A DNA stretch of 64,000 nucleotides from Zhengitettix transpicula. Its lineage: Eukaryota; Arthropoda; Insecta; Orthoptera; Tetrigidae. Below, one piece after another: positions 1 through 11,623 of the stretch. Below the pieces are notes generated by a model. It ran no database searches. It was not told where the DNA came from and was given only the letters and a program-made list of their open reading frames with translations. The stretch lies in the NCBI GenBank assembly GCA_037074705.1, contig CM073592.1, positions 51,444,129 to 51,508,128 of the forward strand, written 5' to 3'. Both the position numbers and the translations under genes were made by a program. Every line of letters starts with the position of its first letter. Within the stretch, counting starts at the first letter, position 1.

Positions 1-116
1 TCCGAGATTGTGAGAAAAAGAAATACCACACTACGTTTCTGCAAATAAATAATTATTGCGGAAACGTTTCTATTTTCACGTTTACTCTTTGTATGTTTCT
101 AGCCTTTTTTACTTTT

Positions 117-207
117 TAACTATCTGGGTGGTCCGGCGATAAACTCAGCGACATCCATAACCTCGGATTTTACTCAAAAATCGGTTGTTTCTGTGTTATT
201 ATATAGA
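117..207 (+). mobile_element. Very short copy of the CCGGCGTTGC...TTATATAG repeat family
   Basis: The left end (TAACTATCTGGGTGGTCCGGCG-like) matches the left ends at 16566 and 29784, and the right end TTATTATATAG matches their right ends, with only about 50 bases between them. It looks like an internally deleted member that keeps both termini. Confidence 0.45.
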
Positions 208-734
208 TAGTTAATTTTAAATTGATTTAGACACATCAATACACTTATCCTGCGTCCCTTTCTACAATGCAATGTTATAGGTTTAGCAGTTTTGCGACCC
301 TTGCTAGTGAGAGGGTGAGCCAGCTCATATCATACGCGTACAACGCCTCGAGGCGCTAGACTTCTATCTTTCTTTTCACACACTCTACTCTTCCGCTGTC
401 TGCTGAAAACATCAGTATTACATCTAAGCAGCGAATACCACATCCAACATTCCTTTGCTGTACGAGAACGAAAACTGAGTCGATCGCCTCGGAGCGCAAT
501 ATTCAACAAAAATCGACAAAGATCAACCCAAAGATTTAATTATTATGACACTTATTTCTAATAACGACAATATCCTTCCATGTGAATATTAAATTTTTGT
601 ATACCAAATTCGTCACCCCTCTGCATTTTATAAATCAGTTATTGGCATCATCTCGAAAAACTAAATTAGACATAAAAACTAATGATTTATAATAGTATAA
701 GAAGATGCCTGTTGACAAGGGTAGTTTTTAAAAG

Positions 735-865
735 CTGTCGTGCACCGCGATCGTGGTGTCATCGCCCTCTCACCGACACAATCGGGGTACAACACGCCGT
801 AACGTAAAAGGTGGACGTGTAACCGCCCTTATGTGTTGTGCGTAACTATTTGCGTATGTCGCCAA
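735..865 (+). repeat. Dispersed repeat shared with 22858-22990
   Basis: The segment containing GCGATCGTGGTGTCAT, CCTCTC, GACACAA and, about 100 bases later, GTAACTATTTGCGTA lines up with 22858-22990 in the same order and spacing. It is richer in GC than its surroundings. No coding potential or tRNA-like box is obvious. Family unknown. Confidence 0.5.
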
Positions 866-1144
866 CGCGACATTATTTTAAAATGCATAAATTATAACAG
901 TAAAATGCAAGAGATGCTATTTTTATATGATTTTAATCGTTTTAAATTGTTATGTGAACGCATTTTCTATTATAAAAAGCCGAGATTATACAATTATCCT
1001 ACATTTTAATTTTTATATAAAATTCTACAAGTGTAGTGTAAATATTTTTGAATTCAGTATCAAAAGGTTGCAGTTACGAAACAAAAAATCTAAAATTTCG
1101 TGAATTTGAACGTTAATAATGAAAATATTCGTGAAGCGGATTGA

Positions 1145-1265
1145 ATATATTTTCTAATGCCTCACATGACAGAGGTTCGAATCTCGGCGTAGGCATGGAT
1201 GTTTTTGTGCATGAGGGAAACTCTAGTCAAATCGGTTCCCCGACAAGGAAAATGTGTCGCTAATA
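1145..1265 (+). mobile_element. Decayed tRNA-derived SINE fragment
   Basis: A pol III B-box-like GAGGTTCGAATCTC is followed by a GGCATGGATGTTTTTGTGC body and GAGGGAAAC, resembling the body of the SINE at 26505. The A box upstream is not clear, so the head is degraded. This is a fossil, not a functional tRNA: no cloverleaf can be drawn around the box. Confidence 0.5.
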
Positions 1266-1843
1266 ACCACGGCTATTGATGCGAAAAAAAATTTTCAAAC
1301 TATAGGCCTAAATATAAATTTTGATATATTTTAATGAGCCAAAAACCTCTGTATGAAGGTTAAAAAGTGAGCTGAATTTTATTGTTTTTACAATATTTAT
1401 CGTATTTTCATGTTTCTCTCCACTATTAATATTCAATTATAAATAATATTGTTCATACGTCTCTGTCTCAGCAATATAGTCATGATCTAGATTCGTGCCC
1501 AACGAAGAGAAGTATTTTTTATGAATTCTGCAGATGACCGTGTTATTTTTCTAACAGTTAATATTAATTACCTAATTATTTAAAAGGATCAGCCATTCCA
1601 TCACAATTTTTTCAACAAATCATTACATGGCGCTCTCCTCCTATACAAACGGGAAAAAATATTTTGTCAGGAAAATAAACTGGTATAATCTTACAGTCAG
1701 GAAAAAAATAAAATTTAAGTGTAGGAGTTTTAATTAATGCATATTTCAGGAGAAAAATAGATCATAAATTAAGTTTAACTGTTTAAATAGCCGTTTGTAC
1801 TCAGTGTTAAATTCTTGATGCAGTTGTTAATTTTTCATTCAAG

Positions 1844-2359
1844 GTGGCTCGCATGGTCCTGGCGTTCGTGGCGGTGTTTGCGCTGTGCTTCTTCCCTCAG
1901 CACATGTTCTTCCTGTGGTTCTACTGGACCCCGGACGCCAGAGAAAGGTTCAACGACTTCTGGCACGCTTTCCGTATCGTGGGCTTCTGCCTGGGCTTCG
2001 CCAACTCCTGTGTGAACCCCGTGGCTCTGTACTGCGTGAGCGGCGCCTTCCGCAAGCACTACCGACGCTACCTGTTCTGCCGCCGCCACGGCTCGTGCGG
2101 CCCTGGAAGGGGCGGCGCCGGCGACGGGGTCAAGGGCGGCTCCAGCAGGCGTACGGTGACCTCGTCGGGGCGGCGGATGCAGCACCTGGGCACTCTGTCC
2201 ACGTCGGGGTCCTCGAGGAGAGATCGCTACTGCACCCGCTCCTGGGACTCCACGACGCTCGCACACTTCGGCAGCGTGCGGCAACCGTCGCACACCCTCG
2301 ATGACGTCACTGTCGTCACAACATTCATGAACGGCGGCGTCGACCTCGGAAAAGTTTAG
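1844..2359 (+). CDS. CCHamide receptor-like neuropeptide GPCR, last coding exon (partial)
   Basis: This is the C-terminal exon of a class A rhodopsin-family receptor of the CCHamide/bombesin receptor subtype 3 group, a Gq-type plasma-membrane receptor for the CCHamide brain-gut peptides. The exon opens after a pyrimidine-rich acceptor (TTTTTCATTCAAG, AG at 1842-1843), so its first codon GTG is an internal Val and not a start. In order it encodes the end of loop 3 plus TM6 (VARMVLAFVAVFALCFFP), extracellular loop 3, TM7 with NSCVNPVALYCVSG (an NPxxY variant), helix 8 with FRKHYRRYLFC and a likely palmitoylated Cys, then a Ser/Gly/Arg-rich tail ending in TAG at 2357-2359. There are 171 codons before the stop. 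The exon is far richer in GC than the flanks. TM1-TM5 must lie upstream of this window. The FALCFFP, FRIVGFC and VALYCVSG strings fit CCHamide receptors best; another bombesin-like receptor is the alternative. Confidence 0.82.
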   Translation: MARMVLAFVAVFALCFFPQHMFFLWFYWTPDARERFNDFWHAFRIVGFCLGFANSCVNPVALYCVSGAFRKHYRRYLFCRRHGSCGPGRGGAGDGVKGGSSRRTVTSSGRRMQHLGTLSTSGSSRRDRYCTRSWDSTTLAHFGSVRQPSHTLDDVTVVTTFMNGGVDLGKV

Positions 2360-5300
2360 AGCGCAAACATCTATCCTCGTCCGGAACTGCGTAATCACGT
2401 TACGCACTCTCGACGACGTCGGAAATGTTTAAAGACGAAAGTAACGGAACGGAACTTAAAATTAAATTGAGGCATTACACTCATTCGTTACAAAAATTAC
2501 TTATTTTAAGAAAAATTAAAATATACTTTTTAGATTAAAAATCAAATTAAACTGCTAATAATAATTAAATATGCTTAATCTTGGATAATTCCAGATTTAA
2601 TTTGACGAGTGTCATGTCGTAGCTTTAAAGAACCGCGACGAGGACGATACCTTAAATCTTTAGTTGAATAACTTTCCCTCATTCGAAGGGAATTTAATAT
2701 TCTGAGAATCTACATTATGAATTAAATAATCTTTGACTTCAGTTATAGAAACGTAAAGTCCTGAGATCTTGTAAAAATCAACGACGAAGATTAAAATTAA
2801 ATATCAATGTCGGTGATATTAAAAGTTAGAACAACAAAAACGAAATATATTTTCGGAAAGTAGGTTAGTGAAACTCTCAAAAACTCTAATTTCCTAAACG
2901 TTATTTTTTTAAAAAAAATTGCCTGCAACGACTAGGACCGTGTTTAACATTTACCAGGTGAATCACGAGACCGCCCGTTAATTTTTTGTTTTCTTAGGAA
3001 ACTCAAAAGAAATTATTTCAGTTTATATGAGGGTTTTAAATAGCTATATATAATTTTTATGAAAGTATAATATTACGAGGATCAGTAAAAACTCGTGTTG
3101 AGCTTATTTGAGTTTGTGGATCCGTATGCACCGTTGTCAACTATAAAGTTAAAAAGCAAATAAATTGAAATATTACCTATTAATTTCGCTGATTAATTAT
3201 TTTTCTTCTAAAAATTTGATTTCTTAAAATCGTATATATTCGAAATATCACGTTGGAATTATTTCAATAAAAATACGTTTAATAAATATAAAGCTGTCTT
3301 TCAAAGGGAAATTAATCATTTCTAAATATCAGGAATTATACGAATGCTTTTACAGAGCTTCAAATATAAATCTTGCATATATCTGATTCTTATTTTTTCT
3401 CGTGAGTATTTTTCGCTTGAACAACGTTTCGTTTGAACGTATATAGGAAACATTTCATAAGTTCAATTTCAAACCGGGTTCTTGAGTACTAACCCACATA
3501 GTTTTGAAGAAAGGTAATTCAACAATTTTTCATAACAAACTTAACGTTATAATATAGACTTTCCTAATAATTTCCCACCCGAAATATTAAAATGATAATT
3601 TACATGAAAGAAAAATGTATAAGAAGAAAATTAAACGTGGAATTTTCTCTGGAGAGAAAACGATTATCTCTTAGGGAATATATTTCATTAAATTAAATAT
3701 TTGTTTTTAAGAAAACTGGTTCATAATATTTAAGACAATATTTTAGGTTAAGTTTGACTGTTTCTTTATGATTCCATTTTATTGTAAAAATGAGGAAGTA
3801 TTAAAATATTAATCGTAGTGTAACAAGCGAGTAATGTCTGGGTTTGAATAGAATACCAAATAAAAATAGACTATTAGAGATATAAAAAAAAGACTTATCT
3901 CAACTATCAAGGCCAAATCTTTAGACCTGTGTCAGAGTAACCCATTTATGCTTATTCCGTCGAGACTTTCATTCAAACTGAGAGTATACGTCTGGTAATA
4001 ACTACATTTAATGTAATTAATCTATGGTTGCAATTCATTGTGACATCGCCGAATAATAAAACTATTTGAAAAAATATGACGCAAACAATATGTACTATGA
4101 CTTCATAAAAACCTACCACACTATGTGAATGTTCAAAAATATTCTACAACCACCTTATATTTCAATCATGTATATGCAGCATCAAATGTGACATCACCCC
4201 AGAACAAGACTTATTATTCCTAGATAGTGGATAATTATTACTAAGCATCGAAAATGTGGAAAGAATAGTTATTATTACTAAATGACTTACTATCATAAAG
4301 ACAACGTTGCAGATTGTCAGTAATATGACAATTTTGTCTTTTATGCTTAAAAACTTTGGTGTGTATTGAACTATTTCAAATCATGGTTTTTGACACAATT
4401 TTCTTTGTCTGATGTAACTGAAACGGAACCGAGAAAATATTTCCAATACGAGGGACGTAAATAATGCATAATGAGAAATGAAAACTAAAACCAGTAGTTG
4501 AACTGCATCCCTTTCTAGAGAATGCGTCACGCATCCGCTCGCTAACGATGTAAACCAATTAGTTTGAGCACAACACTTACTGAGATTTTAGTCTGCTCTC
4601 GATTATTATATACGACAATTTAGTCACCTTAGAACTAAAATTCTTCACGCTTAATTGACACCGTCGACGTTTCTCTCTTATAATTTTACTGAACCGTCCA
4701 ATGTGACTCGACTACCTGGCAACAAACTCATCTGTTAATTCCTTTATTTAACGACATTGCTGTATGAAGAAGAAGAAGATGAAGGATACAAGTGTGGCAC
4801 AAAATATCACACTTCAAATAGTGAACATATTTTTGTATGGCAAAGGAAACTATGACAGCCTTTTAAGTGTGTTTTTGACGTGATCCATTCAAAGTGTTTA
4901 ATAAATGTACCTTCACTGTGCTTTAAGTGTGCTCTTAATGTGTACATTCAATCCTTGGGGGTGCATCAATTATCTATTATGTTATGTATAACATTTATGA
5001 CTAATAAATATTTGTTATTTGTAAATTTTTGAAGTGTTTTACTTTAACCTGTGACAAAAAATTTTCTTAATTGGTAAAATTTAGACAACTACTAAGCGTT
5101 GGAAAATTAACGTCAAATTTCTAATAAATTACAATGTTCTGTAGGATAAACGTGTTAAAAAGTTAAAAGTTCATCTAATTTTTATTTATTGAATTATACT
5201 TAATATAATTTGATTTATTATTAACCCCTAAGTTTTTTATCAGTCCCATAAGTCATAATTTCTTAAATTATAAAATAATAAATTCAAATATTCAAAATTA

Positions 5301-6926
5301 TATTAATATAAATAAACGGCTTATTTTATTTATAGGTAAAATCTTAAAAATTTTCCAGTATGATTTCAGATAATAAATGCGCATTTGTGAGAAGCTGCTT
5401 CTGTTCAAAAAATTTAAATAAAATTACGGTTTTTTTAACACGTGACTGTTATACAAGATTGGAGTTATTAATAAATTAATACATATTAAATTTAAAGTTT
5501 TCTTGTAACAGCTTTGTCAATTAATTTCCTCGTGATTCACAAATGTCCCACTCATTTTTGAATATTTACTTTCATTAAAATCGTAAAAAGACCATGACTC
5601 TAAAATCTGATTAAAATTTCTCGCATTTGGTTACTTATGGGAAAATAAAATTCATAAAAAATCAGAGCAGGGTCAAGTGTAAGTAAAATAAAAATTCCTT
5701 GTATCAAAATATGACATCCACTATACAAACGAGTTAATGAAGTAAAATATATTCAGGAAGTTTAACGCGTGAATCGTTGAAAACAATGTATTATGTTTTT
5801 AAATCAAAAATATGATTGCCGGGAATATACTATGTAAAATTGTAGCGAAAATTAATCTTCATGAAGTAAATTAATAACCTGATCTCTTTCCGTTAAAAAT
5901 CTTCCGCAGCGTCTTTCCACTTGTTTACCCTATTCTTTCCTGTCCGACGATATTAAACTTCTACCAATCATTGCAGTCTTACAGATTTCCCATATAATTT
6001 CGTCTCTATCCAACAAAGGCAGCTGTCCACTAGACGATCCATTCCTCTTACGTCTTATTTTATGAATTTTAGGAATCGCACCCTTTTGAGGTCAACGAAT
6101 TTGCAACACTCATGTCAATACTACCAAAAGTATTTTAAGATGTTATTTTTACTCCGAACTGACCAACTGTTACTTTTGTTAATAAAAACCAAATCTAAAT
6201 TTTCATTTTATTATTAATTAAAATTTCCCCTTATACCTATAATTATCAAAGTAACAGACAGACAGACAAGAAAGAAATGGTCAGAGCTTCAATTTAACTG
6301 ATACACCTGTACTGAACTTATATTCCTTTACTTTTAATGACGGAACCGTGGTTATATATTTACGCTCGCAATATTAAGAATGAGAGACTGTCGTTCAGAA
6401 AAACATAATGTTAGAGGAATATTCAAATAGTAGCAAAAATCAACAATAATTCAAAGATGCCTCATAGAGCTCCTTGGAAAATTATTTAAAGTGTTCTCTA
6501 CGAATTCAAATTACGTTCATTTGTTTCCAAAACACTATTCAATGACAAGAAAAAATAAAATTAATAACATAAGGTTTTCGTGTATTTTTGCGAGCAAAAA
6601 TATTCTCCACTTTGCTGAAAAACATACATACGAAAACGTATTATAAATCAAACGATCGTTAAGATTTTTATTCATAAATATGTGACATTACTTTTTATTT
6701 TAACTATAGTATAAAATTTAAGCTCTTCCGGTAAATTCTCGTAAAAATCCATTTGTATCATCGTATTCGTTGAAACTCAAGCAGGCAAATTAAATAAATG
6801 TGGTAAAACTATTTGTAAAAAAACTTCTCTTTCTAAAGAGATCGATAATTGTAGAGAAAATGAATATCTTGGAGTTGCAGGGATGGATGAAATAACAATT
6901 AGTTACATATTAGGATTTGGTATATA
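2360..6926. other. AT-rich intergenic DNA between two convergent genes
   Basis: This should begin with the 3' UTR of the receptor gene; an ATTAAA variant poly(A) signal occurs at 2461-2466 and AATAAA near 3158, neither provable from sequence. I see no exon, RNA gene or recognisable transposon. A short local duplication is listed at 4859-4950. Confidence 0.55.
4859..4950 (+). repeat. Short tandem duplication, period about 60
   Basis: TTTTAAGTGTGTTTTTGACG...ATTCA at 4860-4892 recurs as CTTTAAGTGTGCTCTTAATG...ATTCA at 4920-4950. The two units have diverged, so the duplication is old. No function is suggested. Confidence 0.45.
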
Positions 6927-6932
6927 TTTATT
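6927..6932 (-). terminator. Poly(A) signal for the LGPGP-repeat gene
   Basis: TTTATT on the + strand reads AATAAA on the - strand, about 120 bases past the TGA stop at 7055-7053. It is the first canonical hexamer I see downstream of that gene. Assignment is by position only. Confidence 0.45.
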
Positions 6933-7052
6933 AATTTCACGATTTTTTAAGAAGTACTACTACTACATTACATCGATGCGTTAGTGATAAATACATTAAA
7001 ATTAAATGTATGTAATGAAGTAGAGCCTTCATGAACACAATTATTTCACTCT

Positions 7053-8321
7053 TCACCAGAGAGGAGCTGGTCCGCGAAGTGGTCCGGGTCCTAGGGGACC
7101 AGGTCCAAGGGGTCCCAATGGTCCGGGTCCAGCTGGTCCAGGTCCGAAAGGACCGAGGGGACCAGGTCCAAGTGGTCCGGGTCCAACTGGTCCAGGTCCG
7201 AGAGGACCGAGGGGGCCAGGTCCAAGTGGGCCGGGTCCAACTGGTCCAGGTCCGAGAGGTCCTAGGTGACCAAATCCCAGTGGTCCAGGTCCGAGAGGAC
7301 CGAGGGGACCAGGTCCAAGAGGACCAGGGCCCAAACGACCAAGTCCGAGAGGTCCAGGTCCAAGGGGGCCAAGACCGGGTCCCAGGGGTCCAGGGCCAAG
7401 AGGTCCAGGTCCCAGGGGTCCGGGACCAAGAGGTCCAGGTCCCAACCGTAGTGGTCCAGGACCTAGAGGGCCGGGAAATGGTCCAGGTCCAGGTAGGGGA
7501 CCAGGAAGAAGGTGGGCGGTTGAAAGCCCTACCATTGCCAGGAGTACAGCGAATTTCTGAAAAAAAAAGCAACATAAAATATTATTAAAACATTATTAGT
7601 TTAATAATTCAGACATTAGTGAAAAGATGTGCTGCGGAACAGGATCCGTATTTTATCTGTTAAATTTGAATATTCCCTCTTTATAGTTTTAAATACTTAT
7701 TTGGAAGTTGTTTACAGCGTTTTCCTTGCATACCATACCTAATATTTCTTACAAGTAATTCATTAAATTGTGAAAAATGAATTCGAGAAAATGATTTTCT
7801 TTGTATAAATTTTTCTTATTTCAGTATAAAGCTACTTATTTAAAAGCCATCTAATTATTTTCACCATCTATGCTGGCATGTACATACTAAAGCACTAACA
7901 ACAACGAGAATGAATTATTTACATAGTTATTGTTGATTTCCGGATATAATATCGCATTAACTGTAATAGTTTTCGAAGCGAGAGGGAGATTTCAAATTAT
8001 GTAACCATGTGTAATTAGCTATATAAATTATGTGTTTATAAATTACTGTTCCTAAATATTCTGTAACGCAATTCATCCACATTTAGTTCTGACTCAATAT
8101 GTGGGATCCGATAAATGGTATCCTGTAGTTATATGCAATGTAAATTAACGATGTTTGAAAAATTACTGTCGATTAATTTCCAGAAACATAGCAACGGTAG
8201 CGGTGCTACATTTTAATAATCATTTCCTCCGACCAAAAACATGATTTTGGAAGTTACAATTTTATTTTTTAAATAATAATTGAAGTAAATTTTTTCTAAG
8301 TTGACTTACCATTGCGAACAT
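7053..8321 (-). CDS. Secreted Gly-Pro-Leu (LGPGP) repeat protein, two exons
   Basis: Exon 1 is 8321-8310 and encodes MFAM; it ends exactly at a GTAAGT donor (8309-8304). Exon 2 is 7556-7053, preceded by a T-rich tract and CAG acceptor (7559-7557), and continues KFAVLLA and onward to TGA at 7055-7053. The intron is 753 bases, phase 0. The joined protein is 171 residues. It opens with a signal peptide, MFAMKFAVLLAMVGLSTA, that is complete only after splicing; the rest is almost wholly LGPGP and LGP repeats and ends PLRGPAPLW. There are no Lys, Tyr, Cys or acidic residues after the leader, and few Arg or His. A tiny first exon that splits the signal peptide is common in insect cuticular and other secreted structural genes. 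No chitin-binding Rebers-Riddiford motif is present. I do not recognise the family; an extracellular elastomeric, cuticle, silk or eggshell role is inference. The gene converges on the receptor exon. Confidence 0.75.
7069..7505. repeat. GGTCCA/GGTCCN low-complexity repeat inside exon 2
   Basis: The coding repeat is a tandem array of GGTCCAGGTCCNAGN-type units on the + strand (the complement encodes LGPGP). Its composition keeps several frames open on both strands. The + strand frame beginning near 7060 would read as Gly-Pro-Arg repeats but is cut by TGA at 7267-7269, whereas the - strand LGPGP frame is unbroken. That, with the splice sites, decides the coding strand. Confidence 0.75.
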
Positions 8322-8356
8322 GGTTGCTATTGGTGCTGATTGTGCTCGAGTGTGTT

Positions 8357-8385
8357 GAATGAGGGGTACGGACAGGCTTTATATA
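8357..8385 (-). promoter_or_regulatory. TATA box and initiator-like site of the LGPGP-repeat gene
   Basis: On the - strand TATATAAAG lies at 8385-8377, followed 15 bases later by TCATTC (8362-8357), which fits the arthropod initiator TCAKTY. The start codon is about 36-40 bases further on. The TATA-to-initiator distance is slightly short, so the actual start may be a few bases further downstream. Confidence 0.65.
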
Positions 8386-10763
8386 CCACTCTTGGACTCC
8401 CTTCATACTATTAATACGGTCCGGTGCAACTACGTGCCACCGTCTGGTTGTGATTGGACAGCTGACTATCGAAGCGTGACCTATGAACAATCACTGATCC
8501 TATTGTTGATATGAACCTTTATGTCACACGGTTAGTTTACAGGAACTCTTTAAATGACAATTAATTATAATTCATTAAAAGTGAATACGCACAAATTTGA
8601 GAAGAAGTATTAATATTCCCCGTGTGAAACCACTTATTATGTACGAAATATTATTAAGGAGTACATAAAAACTAAATATCCCCGAAACTGTTGGCCCCTT
8701 GTAAAATGTCATGGAAACGGAAAGAGAAAGCCTTGTCAGCTCCATTAATCTGCAAAAGAACAATTGCCACTCTGATATTTTTTGTCCAAAAGTTGCCGAC
8801 GGTAATGGCAGGCTTCTCGTGTCCGTTACCATCATATCTCAATATTTTGTACACTTTCAAAAAACGTTATACCATTATTCGAAATTAATATTCCACTTAG
8901 TCTTCCAGTCTTTATTTGTAGATCATGCCTTCTGCTCCTTTCATTTTTATTACTGAATTTCGTTCCATTCCATGATGATTAACCCGCAGTTGTTCTCGTT
9001 TTATTAAAAAACCAATTTCATTTAAATAAGTAAACTGTTTCCTTAAAATACCCTACTCCAATAAATGTCCTTGTTATTTCGATATTTTCACATTTTTTTA
9101 CGCAATTGTTGTTTATGTAATTATGTATTTGACGTGTCTTATTTTCTCATTTTCGGAACAATGGAATATATATATATATTAATATTTTAATTTTAATCTG
9201 TTTTATTATTAATTAACGACCATTTCAGACACTATAAAATATTTAATTTAACACCCTAAACGACGTATCAGTATTCTTGTCGTTTTATCAGCTGTTGCTA
9301 TGTTACTACGGTAACAATTTTTTGTCATACATTATTTCCAATCCAAAATTTATTCTTCTTATTTTGCTAATATAATATTTAAAATTAAATCACAAATTTA
9401 GAAATTCTTACCATTTAATAATAAAAATTAAGTTATATTCGTAATCCATTACTTTTCAACTTTTGATACAATATTATGAAAAGGTTTAGTATAAATTTGA
9501 AATTTTAATTTTGAAAAAATTAGGCTTATATTTACTTTACGAAACACTATTTCTCTGCCTTGCTAATGCAACACTTGCGTTCTTGGTGGGTTGCCTCATA
9601 AATATCACAAAATTAACGAAAATGATAATATCTTTCTCAGGGCAGCGTACACTAACATTTTCCAATATCAATATGTCTATTGGACGGATCATATAGGAAT
9701 TGGAGTTGCTTGCTCCAGCGCGTATCTCCAAACTAGTTGCACCCGACTGTACAAATCTTGGAAGACATATTTGTTCACATATGTACAGAATACATTCATC
9801 TAAAATAAAATCATAAAAGGCTCTAATATTTCAATGACATTGATCGGGTTCTCCATTATCTAGAAGGAATAAATCATCCAGAATTTCGAACAGTGGAAGC
9901 GTTGATCCTTTTCAATGGAAAATATATAGCTGGGTGTCTGACTGCTACGTTCCTTGCGTCGTAAACTTTTCCCTGACGACGACAGTGTTTTTTTTCCTTC
10001 TCGAAAATTGCAATTCAAATAAATAACATTCCAAATATATCCAAGCCATTGTAAAATTTAAAATCTTTCGATCTATTAGATGTAGAACCATTTTATGTAT
10101 TTTTGTCTGGAAAGAATAACAATAAATTGCAAATCTGTTGAAAGCAACGTTCATAACAGTAAAAACGCTAATAATCTTTACGAGATGACGAATTTAGTTT
10201 TACCTAAGACAGTAAGCAGTCTCCGTTTACGTATCCAATTTCTGTAGACAAATCTGCTAGGCCATTGAACCTCATGTCACTAGACGTTAGAGTGAATAAG
10301 AATATAGATGACGAGGCTGGTTGGTAATCGAAATGAAAACCGATAGAGAGAACTTTTGGAAACATCTCAGTGCAGCCATTTGCATGATAATACAGTTAGG
10401 AAAGGTGGTTTGATCTTTATGGAGAATTTATACAAAGAGGAGAATAAGAATAAGGGATGACAGTTCCCTTATATTACACTCTTTTGTGAAAGTCTTCATA
10501 TTATTTCCTCTACATTGCGAACCATATAAGTTATACCTTCTTACTAGTAAAAAATAAGATAAAAGTAACGTCCGAAGGAATCGTAATATTCGGATTGCAT
10601 GCTGGTCATTCTGAAAGGTATAACGATTTTAGTATCAATGAAAATTCTTCTAAATGCACTCTATATGAACTCTATTATTCTACTGAAATCTGAACTTGAT
10701 CACTTTTTATACTTTTTCGTATTAAACATAAAAGTCAAGAAGGCTTTGTCCACTGGTTGAATT
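8386..10763. other. AT-rich intergenic DNA
   Basis: Upstream flank of the LGPGP gene and beyond. Several open stretches of 60-86 codons occur on both strands but show no family motif, splice context or codon bias. No transposon is recognised. Confidence 0.5.
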
Positions 10764-10866
10764 AACAGTTCTCGGATTTCACTCCAGGCAGTCGTTTGAA
10801 TTAAAAGGAGCTGAGTGTAAACACACGATTTTCTAACGACTGCCCAGGTTGGAACTCAGAAATTAT
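10764..10866. repeat. Small foldback (inverted repeat) element
   Basis: The left arm at about 10764-10796, containing CCAGGCAGTCGTT, is complementary to the right arm at about 10833-10866, containing AACGACTGCCCAGG. Arms are about 30 bases with mismatches; the loop is about 36 bases. It resembles a snap-back MITE remnant. No target duplication was identified. Confidence 0.5.
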
Positions 10867-11623
10867 TTATTAAAAACCTTTTTCCATTGCGTAAACATTA
10901 AATAGTTTCCAAAAAAAAGCTTTTAAATAAATCCAACAAATTTTAACTAACCATTAAATTATTGTGAATATGGAAAAAGAAATGGATTATAATTTTGGTT
11001 ATGACTATTAAGATCATTACAAACTACTCATATATTATTTACACTTCTACAGGACTGGATCAATTCTGCTTTAATTGCACTGAAATGAGAACGTTAAAGT
11101 TTCATTTAATTCAAGCTTTTACGAGGAACCTACAAGAAGAAGATATTTCTAAAAGTTTTAAGTTTTGTATGAAACACTGCGTTCGCGATGAAACCGCCCT
11201 CTCGCAAAAGAAAACGGAATGCGCGAGATCTATGCTTAACATTCTTTACGTAACTCTAGTTAGAATTTACATGCCATCAACGGATATTTTCAAAATACAA
11301 GCGTGGTATAAAAAAACAATCTACACAATTTAATGAATCTTTTTGAATCGGCAAAATTATCCTTCAAGACTAGCGCGTTATTTGGATGAACGGATGTACC
11401 AAATTTGATTCAGTTTGAAAATGAACGTTTATTGGCCACGCTTATGTTAAAAAAAAATTGAAAAATTTCTAGAGTAGATACTTAGCAACTCGAACGAAGA
11501 TAAAATAATAAAACTGAAGAATTCGTCCCCCTATGAATGGTTTCGTCGATATTAAACACTCAGGATTTGAGAGATCCCAATATATTCGAATTCAAGTGTT
11601 GTAATGATTAATTGGCATAAATA

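Larger units (their letters stand above)
1..1843. other. Non-coding DNA upstream of the receptor exon, probably intron
   Basis: No exon of the receptor or any other gene is recognised here. The receptor exon at 1844 begins directly after a splice acceptor, so this stretch is most likely part of a long intron on the + strand. It holds three decayed repeats listed separately (117-207, 735-865, 1145-1265). The remainder is AT-rich without clear structure. Confidence 0.6.

Noticed and set aside
1835..2407. 190-codon open frame antisense to the receptor exon
   Set aside because: It is a shadow of the GC-rich receptor exon; the + strand frame has the TM6, TM7 and helix 8 motifs and the splice acceptor.
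6937..7588. Other long frames over the GP repeat (212 codons -, 185 codons +)
   Set aside because: They arise from the low-complexity repeat; only the 7556-7053 frame joins to a signal peptide through proper splice sites.
10995..11333. 112-codon + strand open frame with several Cys
   Set aside because: No recognisable domain, no splice context, and composition like the AT-rich background.
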